In this document: piece after piece, positions 9,663 to 19,180 of the stretch | How the letters are laid out: each line of letters begins with the position of its first letter | Numbering within the stretch: position 1 is the first letter of the stretch | Origin: Bradyrhizobium sp. | GTDB lineage: Bacteria > Pseudomonadota > Alphaproteobacteria > Rhizobiales > Xanthobacteraceae | Reading direction: 5' to 3' | Length of the DNA stretch: 35,541 nt | Assembly (NCBI GenBank): GCA_028290305.1 | Contig: JAQGKC010000046.1 | Location: 1-35,541 of the forward strand | Position numbers and translations under genes: made by a program | Notes under the pieces: generated by a model | Database searches by the model: none | What the model saw: the letters and a program-made list of their open reading frames with translations, nothing else | Told to the model about the DNA's origin: nothing

Positions 9663-9765
9663 CTCTCTCTCCCCCTGCGGGGGAGAGCTGGAGAGAGGGG
9701 TAAGCCCCGATCTCGGTGCTTGTGGCTTGCCCCTCTCCCTGACCCTCCCACACGAGGGAGGAGGG
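9663..9765. repeat. Palindromic intergenic repeat in the nuoI-nuoJ gap
   Basis: A mosaic of three inverted repeats sits in the 207-base gap. First, a 9-bp perfect stem with a 3-base loop at 9667-9687 (CTCTCCCCC / GGGGGAGAG). Second, a 14-bp stem with one non-Watson-Crick (wobble-type) position, pairing 9693-9706 (GAGAGGGGTAAGCC) with 9724-9737. Third, a CTCCC/GGGAG stem around 9745-9760. From memory, similar CTCTCCCC...GGGGAGAG elements are scattered between genes in Bradyrhizobium and relatives. No T-tract follows any stem, so an intrinsic terminator is unlikely; attenuation or RNA processing remains possible. Confidence 0.8.
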
Positions 9766-9818
9766 AATGCGGTAGCGTTCGCTGACGGTCGTGCGACTCA
9801 TGACGGAGGCGCGGCCGC

Positions 9819-10457
9819 ATGATCCTTCCCGCGCTGTTCTTTTATCTGTTCGCCGGTATCTGCGTGGCGTCAGCCGTCATGGTAATTGTGTCGCGCAATC
9901 CCGTGCATTCCGTGCTGTTTCTGATCCTGGCGTTCGTCAACGCGTCCGGCCTGTTCGTGCTGATGGGTGCCGAATTCCTGGCGATGATCCTGGTCGTGGT
10001 CTATGTCGGCGCGGTCGCGGTGCTGTTCCTGTTCGTGATCATGATGCTCGATGTCGATTTCACCGAACTGCGCGAGGGCTTCAGTGAATACCTGCCGATC
10101 GGTCTTGTAATCGGCGGGATATTTCTCGCGGAACTGCTGCTGGTCGGAGGCGGCTGGGTCATCAATCCCGGCGTCGCCAAATCCATTACGGCCGCGATCC
10201 CGACCAATGTCAGCAATACCGAGGCGCTCGGGCTGGTGCTCTACACCAGGTACATTCATTACTTCCAGATCGCAGGCATGGTGCTTCTGGTCGCGATGAT
10301 CGGCGCCATCGTGCTGACGCTGCGCCACAAGGTCAGCGTCAAGCGGCAGGATATCAATGTGCAGAATGCGCGGACGCCGGAACTCGCAATGAGCGTACGC
10401 AAGGTGGCGTCGGGGCAGGGTCTGCAGGACGCGGACGCGCCGGAGTGGGTGCAATGA
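9819..10457 (+). CDS. nuoJ: NADH-quinone oxidoreductase subunit J
   Basis: Membrane subunit of complex I, 212 residues, with about five hydrophobic segments; the third contains the conserved [18 protein letters not shown] stretch, where the flexible helix couples quinone chemistry to pumping. The tail after about residue 170 is hydrophilic and basic ([20 protein letters not shown]), as is common in rhizobial forms. GACGGAGG just upstream of the ATG is a good ribosome-binding site, which matters because the preceding gap would break translational coupling from nuoI. Its stop overlaps the nuoK start. Confidence 0.96.
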   Translation: MILPALFFYLFAGICVASAVMVIVSRNPVHSVLFLILAFVNASGLFVLMGAEFLAMILVVVYVGAVAVLFLFVIMMLDVDFTELREGFSEYLPIGLVIGGIFLAELLLVGGGWVINPGVAKSITAAIPTNVSNTEALGLVLYTRYIHYFQIAGMVLLVAMIGAIVLTLRHKVSVKRQDINVQNARTPELAMSVRKVASGQGLQDADAPEWVQ

Positions 10458-10762
10458 CAATCGGTCTCGGACACTATCTCGCGGTCGGTGCGATCCTGTT
10501 CACGACGGGGATTCTCGGCATCTTCCTCAACCGCAAGAACATCATCGTCATCCTGATGTCGATCGAACTGATCCTGCTCGCGGTCAATATCAACCTGGTG
10601 GCATTCTCGACGTTCCTCGGCGATATCGTCGGCCAGGTGTTTGCGCTGCTGGTGCTCACGGTCGCTGCGGCGGAAGCGGCGATCGGCCTTGCGGTGCTGG
10701 TGGTGTACTTCCGAAATCGCGGCTCGATCGCGGTTGAAGACGTCAATCTGATGAAGGGCTAA
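10454..10762 (+). CDS. nuoK: NADH-quinone oxidoreductase subunit K
   Basis: Small three-helix membrane subunit of complex I. The ATG at 10454 overlaps the nuoJ stop (ATGA) and gives 102 residues, the standard length; a GTG nine bases earlier in frame is less likely. The conserved membrane glutamates used in proton transfer are visible in [17 protein letters not shown] and in [16 protein letters not shown]. nuoL follows after 8 bases. Confidence 0.97.
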   Translation: MTIGLGHYLAVGAILFTTGILGIFLNRKNIIVILMSIELILLAVNINLVAFSTFLGDIVGQVFALLVLTVAAAEAAIGLAVLVVYFRNRGSIAVEDVNLMKG

Positions 10763-10770
10763 CGCGTCAA

Positions 10771-12855
10771 ATGATCCAGGCAATCGTCTTTCTGCCGCTG
10801 ATCGGCGCTGTCCTCGCGGGGCTGATCGCCGTGTTTGGGGCGCATGCGCGCAATCCAAGCGGCGACACCGTCGAGCATCATGACGACGCGCATGGCGTCG
10901 ATGCCCATGCGTCGGATGTTCATGCGTCGGATGCTCATGACGATCATGCAGCAGACGATCACGGCCACGACGATCATGCCGTCGAGCCGCCGGCGGCGGG
11001 ATCGCGCGCGGCTGAACTGATCACCACGTGCCTGCTGCTGGCTTCGGCGGCGCTGTCCTGGTTTGCACTGGTCGACGTCGGCTTTATGCATCACGACGTC
11101 AGGATATCGCTGTTCCCGTGGATCACATCAGGCGACCTGCAGGTCATGTGGTCGCTGCGGGTCGATACGCTGACTGCGGTGATGCTGGTCGTGGTCAATA
11201 CCGTGTCGTCGCTCGTGCATCTCTATTCGATCGGCTACATGGATGAGGATCCGAACCGGCCGCGGTTCTTTGCTTATCTGTCGCTGTTCACCTTCGCGAT
11301 GCTGATGCTGGTGACGTCGGACAATCTGGTGCAGTTGTTCTTCGGCTGGGAGGGCGTCGGCCTCGCCAGCTACCTGCTGATCGGCTTCTGGTACCAGAAG
11401 CCGTCGGCGAACGCGGCGGCGATCAAGGCCTTCGTGGTCAACCGGGTCGGCGATTTCGGCTTTGCGCTCGGCATTTTCGCGATCTTCATGCTGATCGGCT
11501 CGACCGACTTCGAGACCATCTTCGCGGCCGCGCCGGGCCTGACCGGCAAGACCATCGACTTCTTCGGCTGGCAAGCCGACGCGCTGACGCTGACCTGCCT
11601 GCTGCTGTTCATGGGCGCGATGGGCAAATCTGCCCAGTTCCTGCTGCACACCTGGTTACCGGACGCCATGGAAGGCCCGACGCCGGTCTCGGCGCTGATC
11701 CACGCCGCGACCATGGTGACCGCTGGTGTCTTCATGGTGGCGCGGCTGTCGCCGCTGTTCGAACTGGCGCCGGACGCGCAGGCGGTGGTGATGTTCTTCG
11801 GCGCCACCACCGCGTTCTTCGCGGCGACCATCGGCCTCGTGCAGAACGACATCAAGCGCATCGTGGCATATTCGACCTGTTCGCAGCTCGGCTACATGTT
11901 CGTGGCGATGGGGGCGGGGGCTTACTCGGTCGGCATGTTCCATCTGTTCACGCACGCCTTCTTCAAGGCGCTTCTGTTCTTGGGCTCCGGCTCGGTGATC
12001 TATGCGATGCATCACGAGCAGGACATCCGCAACATGGGCGGGCTGAAGGACAAGATCCCCTTCACTTACATCGTGATGGTGATCGGTACGTTGGCGCTGA
12101 CCGGATTCCCGCTCACTGCCGGTTATTTCTCCAAGGACGCGATCATCGAATCCGCCTACGCCTCGCACAATCCGTTGGCGTTCTACGGCTTCCTGATGAC
12201 AGTGATCGCGGCGGGGCTGACCTCGTTCTACTCGTGGCGCCTGATCTTCAAGACCTTCCACGGCGAGCCGCATGACCAGGAGCATTATGAGGCCGCGCAT
12301 GAGTCGCCGCTGTGGATGCTCATTCCCATCGGCGTTCTCGCCGCCGGATCGATCCTCGCGGGCTTCCCCTTCAAGGAGCTGTTCGCAGGTCATGGCGTGG
12401 AGGAATTCTTCCGCGATTCGCTGAAGATGAACACGCACATCATCGAGGATATGGAAAGCATGCCGGAGGCGATGAAATTGTTGCCAACGGTGATGATGGC
12501 AGTGGGCTTCGTGGTGTCGTGGCTGTTCTATATCCGCCGACCCTATATTCCCGTCGAACTCGCCCGCCAGCACCAGATGCTGTACCAGTTCCTGCTCAAC
12601 AAATGGTACTTCGACGAGCTCTATGACTTCATCTTTGTCCGCCCGGCAAAGTGGCTCGGACGCTTCCTGTGGAAGGTCGGCGACGGCTATATCATCGACG
12701 GCTTCGGCCCCGATGGCGTCTCGGCGCGGGTGCTTGACGTTACTCGCAACGTCGTGAAGCTGCAGACCGGCTATCTCTATCACTACGCCTTCGCGATGCT
12801 GATCGGCGTCGCCGGCTTGATCACCTGGTTCATGTTCGGCGTGGGAGGCCAGTAA
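10771..12855 (+). CDS. nuoL: NADH-quinone oxidoreductase subunit L, with His/Asp-rich loop
   Basis: The distal antiporter-like proton pump of complex I, 694 residues, many membrane helices and the C-terminal lateral helix region. Family motifs include [20 protein letters not shown] (conserved Glu in the discontinuous helix), [20 protein letters not shown] and [20 protein letters not shown]. Between the first two hydrophobic segments (residues about 25-69) lies an insertion with 11 His and 12 Asp, partly built from [10 protein letters not shown] units. I recall variable His-rich loops here in other Bradyrhizobium NuoL proteins, but most bacterial NuoL lack them. The TAA overlaps the nuoM ATG (TAATG). 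Confidence 0.97.
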   Translation: MIQAIVFLPLIGAVLAGLIAVFGAHARNPSGDTVEHHDDAHGVDAHASDVHASDAHDDHAADDHGHDDHAVEPPAAGSRAAELITTCLLLASAALSWFALVDVGFMHHDVRISLFPWITSGDLQVMWSLRVDTLTAVMLVVVNTVSSLVHLYSIGYMDEDPNRPRFFAYLSLFTFAMLMLVTSDNLVQLFFGWEGVGLASYLLIGFWYQKPSANAAAIKAFVVNRVGDFGFALGIFAIFMLIGSTDFETIFAAAPGLTGKTIDFFGWQADALTLTCLLLFMGAMGKSAQFLLHTWLPDAMEGPTPVSALIHAATMVTAGVFMVARLSPLFELAPDAQAVVMFFGATTAFFAATIGLVQNDIKRIVAYSTCSQLGYMFVAMGAGAYSVGMFHLFTHAFFKALLFLGSGSVIYAMHHEQDIRNMGGLKDKIPFTYIVMVIGTLALTGFPLTAGYFSKDAIIESAYASHNPLAFYGFLMTVIAAGLTSFYSWRLIFKTFHGEPHDQEHYEAAHESPLWMLIPIGVLAAGSILAGFPFKELFAGHGVEEFFRDSLKMNTHIIEDMESMPEAMKLLPTVMMAVGFVVSWLFYIRRPYIPVELARQHQMLYQFLLNKWYFDELYDFIFVRPAKWLGRFLWKVGDGYIIDGFGPDGVSARVLDVTRNVVKLQTGYLYHYAFAMLIGVAGLITWFMFGVGGQ
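10906..10950. repeat. nuoL: 15-bp tandem repeat coding for part of the NuoL His-rich loop
   Basis: Two adjacent 15-base units starting CATGCGTCGGATG (10906-10920 and 10921-10935) differ at one base, and a third diverged unit follows. They encode successive five-residue blocks [10 protein letters not shown] and HDDHA. The in-frame unit length means copy-number change would lengthen or shorten the loop without breaking the protein. Confidence 0.8.
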
Positions 12856-14360
12856 TGACAACCTGGCCCATTCTCTCGGTCGTCACCTTCCTGCCGGTGG
12901 TCGGCGCGCTCCTGATTTATATCAGCCGCGGGGATGATGAGGCGGCGCGGCGCAATGCGCGCTGGATCGCGCTGTGGACCACGCTGATCACCTTCGGCGT
13001 GTCGCTGATCCTGGTCTGGCGCTTCGATCCGGCGCAGCCGGATTTTCAGTTTGTCGAAAAATCGTCATGGCTCGCCAGCGGCATCACCTATCACATGGGC
13101 GTCGATGGCATTTCGCTGCCATTCGTGATCCTGACAACCGCCCTGATGCCGTTCTGCATCCTTGCGAGCTGGAAATCGGTGACGTTGCGCGTGCGCGAAT
13201 ACATGATGGCGTTCCTGCTCCTGGAAACGCTGATGGTCGGCACCTTTTCTGCGCTCGACCTCGTGCTGTTCTATCTGTTCTTCGAAGGTGGCCTGATCCC
13301 GATGTTCCTGATCATCGGGGTGTGGGGCGGGCCGCGCCGGGTCTATGCGTCCTTCAAGTTCTTCCTCTACACGCTGCTCGGCTCGGTCTTGATGTTGCTG
13401 GCGATCATGGCGTTGTACTGGAATGCCGGCACCACGGACATTCCGACCCTGATGCACACCGCGGTGCCGCGTTCCCTGCAGACCTGGGCGTGGCTGGCGT
13501 TCTTTGCCTCGTTCGCGGTGAAAATGCCGATGTGGCCGGTTCATACCTGGCTGCCGGATGCGCATGTCGAGGCGCCGACCGCGGGCTCGGTGATCCTGGC
13601 CGCGATCCTCCTGAAGATGGGTGGCTACGGCTTCCTGCGGTTCTCGCTGCCGATGTTTCCGTTGGCGTCGCATGAGTTCGCGCCGTTGATCTTCTCGCTT
13701 TCGACCATCGCCATCATCTACACCTCGCTGGTGGCGCTGATGCAGGAAGATATCAAGAAGCTGATCGCCTACTCATCGGTCGCCCATATGGGCTTCGTCA
13801 CCATGGGGATTTTCGCCGGCACCACCCAGGGCGTCGCCGGCGGCGTATTCCAGATGATCTCGCACGGCATCGTGTCGGGCGCGCTGTTCCTCTGCGTCGG
13901 CATCGTATACGACCGCATGCACACCCGCGAGATCGCGGCCTATGGCGGCCTGGTCAACCGCATGCCGCTCTATGCGCTGGTGTTCATGGTCTTCACCATG
14001 GCCAATGTCGGCTTGCCCGGCACCTCCGGCTTTGTCGGCGAATTCATGACGCTGATCGGCACCTTCAAGGTCTCGATCCCCACTGCCTTCTTCGCCACCA
14101 CAGGCGTGATCCTGTCGGCAGCCTATGCGCTGTGGCTTTATCGCAAGGTGGTATTCGGCGCGCTGGTCAAGCCATCGCTGGCGAGCATCAAGGATCTCAC
14201 TTTCCGCGAGAGCCTGACGCTGGTGCCGCTGGTGGTTCTGACCATCCTGTTTGGCGTCTATCCGAAGCCGGTGCTCGACATGTCGGCGACGTCGGTGCAG
14301 CAACTCGTTAACAATTACAGCCAAGCCGTGACTGCCATCAAGGCAGCCGCGCTGCCTTGA
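12855..14360 (+). CDS. nuoM: NADH-quinone oxidoreductase subunit M
   Basis: Antiporter-like proton-pumping subunit of complex I, 501 residues with about 14 hydrophobic segments. Key family motifs are [20 protein letters not shown] with the pumping Glu, [20 protein letters not shown] with the central Lys, and the distal [17 protein letters not shown]. It starts at the TAATG overlap with nuoL and is followed after 25 bases by nuoN. Nothing unusual was seen. Confidence 0.98.
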   Translation: MTTWPILSVVTFLPVVGALLIYISRGDDEAARRNARWIALWTTLITFGVSLILVWRFDPAQPDFQFVEKSSWLASGITYHMGVDGISLPFVILTTALMPFCILASWKSVTLRVREYMMAFLLLETLMVGTFSALDLVLFYLFFEGGLIPMFLIIGVWGGPRRVYASFKFFLYTLLGSVLMLLAIMALYWNAGTTDIPTLMHTAVPRSLQTWAWLAFFASFAVKMPMWPVHTWLPDAHVEAPTAGSVILAAILLKMGGYGFLRFSLPMFPLASHEFAPLIFSLSTIAIIYTSLVALMQEDIKKLIAYSSVAHMGFVTMGIFAGTTQGVAGGVFQMISHGIVSGALFLCVGIVYDRMHTREIAAYGGLVNRMPLYALVFMVFTMANVGLPGTSGFVGEFMTLIGTFKVSIPTAFFATTGVILSAAYALWLYRKVVFGALVKPSLASIKDLTFRESLTLVPLVVLTILFGVYPKPVLDMSATSVQQLVNNYSQAVTAIKAAALP

Positions 14361-14385
14361 TGGCGACAGGTCAGGATAACGCGCT

Positions 14386-15822
14386 ATGAGCTTTGAGAGT
14401 GCAGGTTATCAGTTGCTGCCCGTGCTGCCGGAGCTTGTGCTGGCTGTCGGCGCAATGGTGCTGCTGATGATCGGCGCCTATCGTGGGGCGCAAACGACCA
14501 GCCTCGTCACTGGCCTTGCGGTGTGTCTGCTGGTCGTGACCGGGGTGCTGGAGCTGTGGCTTCCGGCCGGAAAACTTACGACCTTCGGCGACAGCTTCAT
14601 TGTCGACGACTTTGCCCGGTTCCTGAAAATCCTGGCGCTGATAGGCTCGGCGGCAACGCTGATTCTTTCGGCGGAGTTTCTGTCCGATCCCTCCCGGCGC
14701 ATCTTCGAATATTCCATCCTGGTCCTGCTCTCGACGCTCGGCATGATGGTGCTGATCTCGGCCGGCGACCTAATCATGCTCTATCTCGGGCTTGAGCTGA
14801 TGAGCCTTGCGCTTTACGTGGTCGCCGCCAGCAATCGCGACAACGCGAAATCCACCGAAGCCGGCCTGAAGTATTTCGTGCTCGGCGCGCTGTCGTCGGG
14901 CATGCTGCTGTATGGCGCCTCGCTGATCTACGGCTTCACCGGCACCGTCAGCTTCGCCGGCATCGCGGCGGTCGCCAAGACTGGCAGCATCGGCATCGTG
15001 TTCGGTCTGGTGTTCCTGCTCGCCGGGCTTTGCTTCAAGGTTTCGGCGGTGCCGTTCCACATGTGGACGCCCGACGTCTATGAGGGTGCGCCGACGCCGG
15101 TGACCGCGTTCTTCGCTTCCGCGCCGAAGGTCGCGGCGCTGGCGGTGTTCACCCGCGTGGCGCTCACCGCATTTCCGGGCATTGTCTCGCAATGGCAGCA
15201 AATCGTGGTGTTCGTCGCGATCGCCTCGATGGCGCTGGGATCGTTTGCCGCCATCGGCCAGAAGAACATCAAGCGGCTGATGGCCTATTCCTCGATCGGC
15301 CATATGGGCTTCGCGCTGGTCGGCCTCGCGGCGGGAACGGCCGAGGGCGCGCAGGGCGTACTGGTCTATATCTCGATCTATGTGGCGATGACGCTCGGCA
15401 GCTTCGCTGTCATCCTGACCATGAAGCGCAACGGCCAGCACGTCGAGAACATCAGCGACTTCGCAGGCTTGTCGCGCACCAATCCCTTGCTGGCATTCTT
15501 CTTTGCGATGCTGCTGTTTTCGCTGGCGGGCATTCCGCCGCTCGCGGGCTTCTTTGCAAAATGGTACGTGTTCGTGGCGGCGATCAAGGCCGGTCTGTTC
15601 ACGCTGGCGGTGATCGGCGTGCTCACGAGCGTGGTCGGCGCATTTTACTATCTCACCATCATCAAGGTGATGTATTTCGACGAGCCGCTTGGCAAGCTCG
15701 ATCCGATGCGCATGGAGTTGCGCACGGTGCTGGCAGTCGCGGGCCTGTTCAACATCTTTTTCTTCGTTTATCCGGGGCCGCTGGTCAGCGTAGCGACGGT
15801 CGCGGCAAAGTCATTATTCTAG
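14386..15822 (+). CDS. nuoN: NADH-quinone oxidoreductase subunit N
   Basis: Third antiporter-like subunit of complex I, 478 residues, with the membrane Glu in [15 protein letters not shown], the lysine-containing helix [20 protein letters not shown] and a second Lys in [20 protein letters not shown]. It is the last nuo gene; the TAG at 15820-15822 is followed at once by a palindromic repeat. GATAACGCGCT before the ATG is a weak ribosome site, so some dependence on translation from nuoM is possible. Confidence 0.98.
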   Translation: MSFESAGYQLLPVLPELVLAVGAMVLLMIGAYRGAQTTSLVTGLAVCLLVVTGVLELWLPAGKLTTFGDSFIVDDFARFLKILALIGSAATLILSAEFLSDPSRRIFEYSILVLLSTLGMMVLISAGDLIMLYLGLELMSLALYVVAASNRDNAKSTEAGLKYFVLGALSSGMLLYGASLIYGFTGTVSFAGIAAVAKTGSIGIVFGLVFLLAGLCFKVSAVPFHMWTPDVYEGAPTPVTAFFASAPKVAALAVFTRVALTAFPGIVSQWQQIVVFVAIASMALGSFAAIGQKNIKRLMAYSSIGHMGFALVGLAAGTAEGAQGVLVYISIYVAMTLGSFAVILTMKRNGQHVENISDFAGLSRTNPLLAFFFAMLLFSLAGIPPLAGFFAKWYVFVAAIKAGLFTLAVIGVLTSVVGAFYYLTIIKVMYFDEPLGKLDPMRMELRTVLAVAGLFNIFFFVYPGPLVSVATVAAKSLF

Positions 15823-15867
15823 GCATGATCCCGAAAAGTGGACCCCGGTTTTCGGAGAAGATCATGC
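15823..15867. repeat. Nested palindrome between nuoN and birA (RIME-like element)
   Basis: The outer arms GCATGATC (15823-15830) and GATCATGC (15860-15867) are exact complements, and the inner arms CCGAAAA (15831-15837) and TTTTCGG (15849-15855) also pair. The GCATGATCCCGAAAAGTGG core is, from memory, a very common intergenic element in Bradyrhizobium and Rhodopseudomonas, similar in style to the rhizobial RIME elements. It starts one base after the nuoN stop. No T-run follows, so it is not a classical terminator. Confidence 0.85.
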
Positions 15868-15922
15868 CCAAACAAAAGCATCGGCATCCAGACGGATTTG
15901 GCAAAGCCGGATCAGCCCTGAG

Positions 15923-16738
15923 ATGACATTTTCGCTCGGTCCTCGAGCCATATCGGCGGGTTATCGGCTCGCGGCCTTCGATCATATCGGTTCGACCAAC
16001 GCGGAAGCCTTGTCGCGCGCGCGCGATGGCGAGCGTGGCCCGATATGGTTTGTGACCTCTGAGCAGACCGCGGGACGCGGACGGCGGAATCGCCCCTGGA
16101 TTGCGCCGCGTGGTAACCTCGCCAGCAGCATCCTCGAAGTGATCGATGCTTCGCCGTCCGTCGCGGCGACGCTGGGTTTTGCCGCGGGGCTTGCACTCGA
16201 GGCGGCGCTGCAGAAAGTAAGTGTCGAAGCATCGCTGAGGTCAGCGGGATCGGATCATATGAAGTTTTCGCTGAAATGGCCCAATGACGTGCTGGCGGGG
16301 GGGCGGCAAAAGCTGGCCGGCGTCCTGCTGGAGGCCGAGGTCGTGGCCGATAACCGCCTGGCCGTTGTAGTCGGGATCGGCACCAACGTCGTCGCCGCGC
16401 CCGAAGGCACGCCAACTCCCGCGACCTCGCTGGCCGCGCTGGGCGTCAATATCGGCGCGGAGGAACTGTTCGCGACGCTATCGGACTCGTGGGCGGAATT
16501 CCGCGGTATCTGGGACAATGGCCGCGGCTTTGGCGAGATCCGGCGCCTTTGGCTGGAGCGCGCGGCGGGGCTCGGGCAGCCGGTCAAGGTCCAGACCGGC
16601 GCCTCCACTGTGCAGGGAACATTCGATACCCTGGATGAGTCGGGCTGCCTGATTATCAGGACATCCGATGGCCAGCGGGTCCCGATATCGGCGGGAGATG
16701 TTTATTTCGGCTCGGCCGCGTCGGCGGGGGCAGCCTGA
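15923..16738 (+). CDS. birA: Biotin--[acetyl-CoA-carboxylase] ligase
   Basis: Cytoplasmic enzyme that activates biotin as biotinyl-AMP and attaches it to a lysine of carboxylase carrier domains. It has 271 residues. Catalytic motifs are GSTN (residues 23-26), the adenylate loop GRGRRNRPW (51-59), KWPNDVL (118-124) and KLAGVLLE (130-137). There is no N-terminal helix-turn-helix domain, so this is the group I, non-repressor form. The C-terminal small domain (VKVQTGASTVQGTFDTLDE) is present. Its TGA overlaps the ATG of the ribonuclease J gene, so the two are coupled; this birA-rnj pairing downstream of nuo is, as I recall, usual in related alphaproteobacteria. Confidence 0.95.
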   Translation: MTFSLGPRAISAGYRLAAFDHIGSTNAEALSRARDGERGPIWFVTSEQTAGRGRRNRPWIAPRGNLASSILEVIDASPSVAATLGFAAGLALEAALQKVSVEASLRSAGSDHMKFSLKWPNDVLAGGRQKLAGVLLEAEVVADNRLAVVVGIGTNVVAAPEGTPTPATSLAALGVNIGAEELFATLSDSWAEFRGIWDNGRGFGEIRRLWLERAAGLGQPVKVQTGASTVQGTFDTLDESGCLIIRTSDGQRVPISAGDVYFGSAASAGAA

Positions 16739-18408
16739 TGGCGCGACCGGATGAACTGACCTTTGCGCCGCTCGGCGGCGTCGGCGAGATCGGCATGAAC
16801 CTGTCGATCTATGGCTTGGGCAACCGCCATCAGCGCTCATGGCTCGCGGTCGATCTCGGCGTGTCGTTTGGCGACGAGGAGCATCTGCCGGGTATCGATT
16901 TGATCATGCCCGACATCCGCTTCCTCGAAAAAGAGCGCAAGAACCTGGTCGGCCTGGTGCTGACCCATGCCCATGAAGACCATTTCGGCGCCATCATCGA
17001 CCTCTGGCCGAAACTGGAATGTCCGATCTACGCGACCAAATTCAGCGCCGCGCTGTTCGAGGCCAAATGCGCTTCCGAGCGCAATCCGCCGAAAATTCCG
17101 GTCACGGTGGTGCCGTCGGGCGGCCGCATCGATCTTGGCCCGTTCAGTGTCGAGTTCATTCCCGTCGCGCATTCGATTCCGGAATCGCACGCACTGGCGA
17201 TCCACACCGAAGCCGGCACCGTGCTGCATACCGGAGACTGGAAAATCGATCCGACGCCGATCATAGGCCTGCCGACCGACGAACGGCGGCTGCGCGAACT
17301 CGGCGATGCTGGCGTGCTGGCGCTGATTGGCGACTCCACCAATGCCGTGCGGGAAGGGCGCTCGCCGTCGGAGGCCGAGGTTGCAAAGACCATCGCCGAA
17401 CTGGTGAAAGCGGCGAAAGGCCGTGTCGCCGTGACCACGTTTGCTTCCAATGTCGCGCGGCTGCGCGCGGTTGCGGACGCGGCACGCGTCGCCGGCCGCG
17501 AGGTCGTGGTGGTCGGCCGCGCCATGGAGCGCGTGGTGCAGGTGGCGCGCGAAACCGGCCATCTCGACGGCGTGCAGAATTTCCGCGGCGCCGATCTCTA
17601 TGGCCATTTTCCGCCGGACAAGGTGCTGGCGCTCTGCACAGGAAGCCAGGGCGAGCCGCGTGCGGCGCTGTCGCGCATCGCCAATGACGATCATCCGCAG
17701 GTGACGCTGAACAAGGGCGACTGCGTGATTTTCTCCTCGCGCACCATCCCCGGCAACGAGAAGGCGGTCGGATCCATCATCAACGGCCTGATCAATCAGG
17801 GCATCGAGGTCGTGACCGACCGCACCCATCTAGTGCATGTGTCTGGCCATCCGCGCCGCGATGAACTCCGCGACATGATTTCTTGGGTGCGTCCGCAACT
17901 GCTGATTCCCGTTCACGGTGAAGCGCTGCATCTGTTCGAGCACGCCAAGCTGGCGCGGGCCGCCGGCGTGCCGAAGGTTCTGATCTGCCGCAACGGCGAT
18001 CTGGTCAGGCTCGGGCCGGGCGATCCCGCCGTGATCGAGGAATTGCCGTCGGGACGGCTCTACAAGGACGGCTCGATTCTCGAGGATTCCAAGTCGCGCG
18101 CGGTCATTGAACGGCGCCGGATGGCGTTCGCCGGCTGCGCCTTCGTGGCGATCGCCGTGACCGACAAGGGCGAACTGGCCGACGATCCCGAGGTTGATCT
18201 GGTCGGCATCCCCGAGAAGAATACGGCCGGCGAGATCATCGACGAGATCGTGTTCGACATCGTGGTATCGACGGTGGAGGGTCTGCCGCGGGCGGGGCGG
18301 CGCGATCCCGACGCGATGGCGGAGTCGGTGCGCCGGGCAGTGCGCGCTTCAATCAGCGAGCAGTGGGGCAAGAAGCCATTGTGCTACGTTCATGTTTTGA
18401 CGGTCTAA
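16738..18408 (+). CDS. rnj: Ribonuclease J (metallo-beta-lactamase / beta-CASP family)
   Basis: RNA-processing enzyme with 5'-3' exonuclease and endonuclease activity; 556 residues, the usual length. The zinc-binding motif HAHEDH is at residues 77-82. Other metal or active-site parts are LHTGDWKIDPTP, GDSTNA, and the beta-CASP motifs in IFSSRTIPGN, HVSGHPRRDEL and LIPVHGEALH. The C-terminal domain ends in KPLCYVHVLTV. The start overlaps the birA stop by one base. rnj is commonly followed by mce in this group, as here. No anomalies were seen. Confidence 0.96.
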   Translation: MARPDELTFAPLGGVGEIGMNLSIYGLGNRHQRSWLAVDLGVSFGDEEHLPGIDLIMPDIRFLEKERKNLVGLVLTHAHEDHFGAIIDLWPKLECPIYATKFSAALFEAKCASERNPPKIPVTVVPSGGRIDLGPFSVEFIPVAHSIPESHALAIHTEAGTVLHTGDWKIDPTPIIGLPTDERRLRELGDAGVLALIGDSTNAVREGRSPSEAEVAKTIAELVKAAKGRVAVTTFASNVARLRAVADAARVAGREVVVVGRAMERVVQVARETGHLDGVQNFRGADLYGHFPPDKVLALCTGSQGEPRAALSRIANDDHPQVTLNKGDCVIFSSRTIPGNEKAVGSIINGLINQGIEVVTDRTHLVHVSGHPRRDELRDMISWVRPQLLIPVHGEALHLFEHAKLARAAGVPKVLICRNGDLVRLGPGDPAVIEELPSGRLYKDGSILEDSKSRAVIERRRMAFAGCAFVAIAVTDKGELADDPEVDLVGIPEKNTAGEIIDEIVFDIVVSTVEGLPRAGRRDPDAMAESVRRAVRASISEQWGKKPLCYVHVLTV

Positions 18409-18425
18409 CGTTTGCGGAGGGTATC

Positions 18426-18830
18426 ATGCTGGGCCGGCTCAATCATGTAGCGATCGCCGTCAAGGATGCCGAGAAGGCCGCCAAAATCTACGGCGCGGTG
18501 TTCGGCGCCGAGGTCTCCGCGGCGGTGCCGCTGCCGGAGCACGGTGTCATCACCGTGTTCGTCACGCTGCCCAACACCAAGATCGAATTCATCCAGCCGC
18601 TTGGTGAATCCTCGCCGATCGCCAAATTTCTCGAACGCAACGCCGATGGGGGCATCCATCACATTTGCTATGACGTGCCCGACATCATTGCGGCGCGCGA
18701 CACCCTGATCAAGGAGGGCGCGCGGGTGCTCGGCGACGGCGTGCCGAAGATCGGTGCACACGGCAAGCCGGTGTTGTTTCTGCATCCGAAGGATTTTTCC
18801 GGCGCGCTCGTCGAAATCGAACAGGCCTGA
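18426..18830 (+). CDS. mce: Methylmalonyl-CoA epimerase
   Basis: Converts (S)- to (R)-methylmalonyl-CoA in the propionyl-CoA to succinyl-CoA route. The ATG at 18426 with GGAGGG six bases earlier gives 134 residues, matching the family; the upstream in-frame extension runs into rnj. This is a vicinal-oxygen-chelate fold. Metal ligands consistent with characterised epimerases are His7 (LNHVAIAV), Gln57 (FIQPLG), His79 (GIHHICYDV) and Glu130 (ALVEIEQ). It starts 17 bases after rnj. Confidence 0.95.
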   Translation: MLGRLNHVAIAVKDAEKAAKIYGAVFGAEVSAAVPLPEHGVITVFVTLPNTKIEFIQPLGESSPIAKFLERNADGGIHHICYDVPDIIAARDTLIKEGARVLGDGVPKIGAHGKPVLFLHPKDFSGALVEIEQA

Positions 18831-18836
18831 GCCGCG

Positions 18837-19112
18837 ATGGTCTACACAATCTCAACTGCGTTCGCGATCTACTTTGTCATGTGGTGGATCGTGCTGTTCC
18901 TGACGTTGCCGTTCGGCGTGCGCAGCCAGCACGAAGACGGCGAGGGGGCCCCTGGAACGGATCCCGGCGCGCCGATCGCAAGCCAGATGGGCCGCAAGCT
19001 GATCTGGACCACGGCGATCTCGGCCGTCCTTTTCGCGGCGGCGTGGCTGGCCTATGACGCCGGCTATCTGAACGTCGAGCGGCTGTCGAAGCTGATGGGG
19101 ATGCCGTTCTAG
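18837..19112 (+). CDS. DUF1467 family two-helix membrane protein
   Basis: A 91-residue protein starting 6 bases after mce. Two hydrophobic segments (AFAIYFVMWWIVLFLTLPFG near the start and LIWTTAISAVLFAAAWLAY) flank a hydrophilic loop with the GVRSQHEDGE stretch typical of DUF1467. The function is unknown. In related genomes it lies between mce and proS, as I recall. Here it is the last gene of the conserved block, and unrelated sequence begins right after its stop at 19112. Confidence 0.85.
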   Translation: MVYTISTAFAIYFVMWWIVLFLTLPFGVRSQHEDGEGAPGTDPGAPIASQMGRKLIWTTAISAVLFAAAWLAYDAGYLNVERLSKLMGMPF

Positions 19113-19180
19113 GCGCTCATCCTTGGTCCTCGGCAAGCCAGGTTTTTCCCAACTCTCTCCCAACGTGAAAGCGACTTTAA

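Noticed and set aside
9466..9822. Plus-strand frame spanning the nuoI-nuoJ gap
   Set aside because: It overlaps the nuoI 3' end out of frame and crosses the palindromic repeat; no coding signal.
10861..10980. Tandem repeat considered as a CRISPR-like or regulatory array
   Set aside because: Units are in frame with nuoL, 15 bases long, and without spacers; it encodes a protein loop.
11656..12861. Minus-strand open frame of 401 residues opposite nuoL, rich in His, Arg and Glu
   Set aside because: Antisense of a conserved membrane protein; composition is what reverse reading of hydrophobic codons produces.
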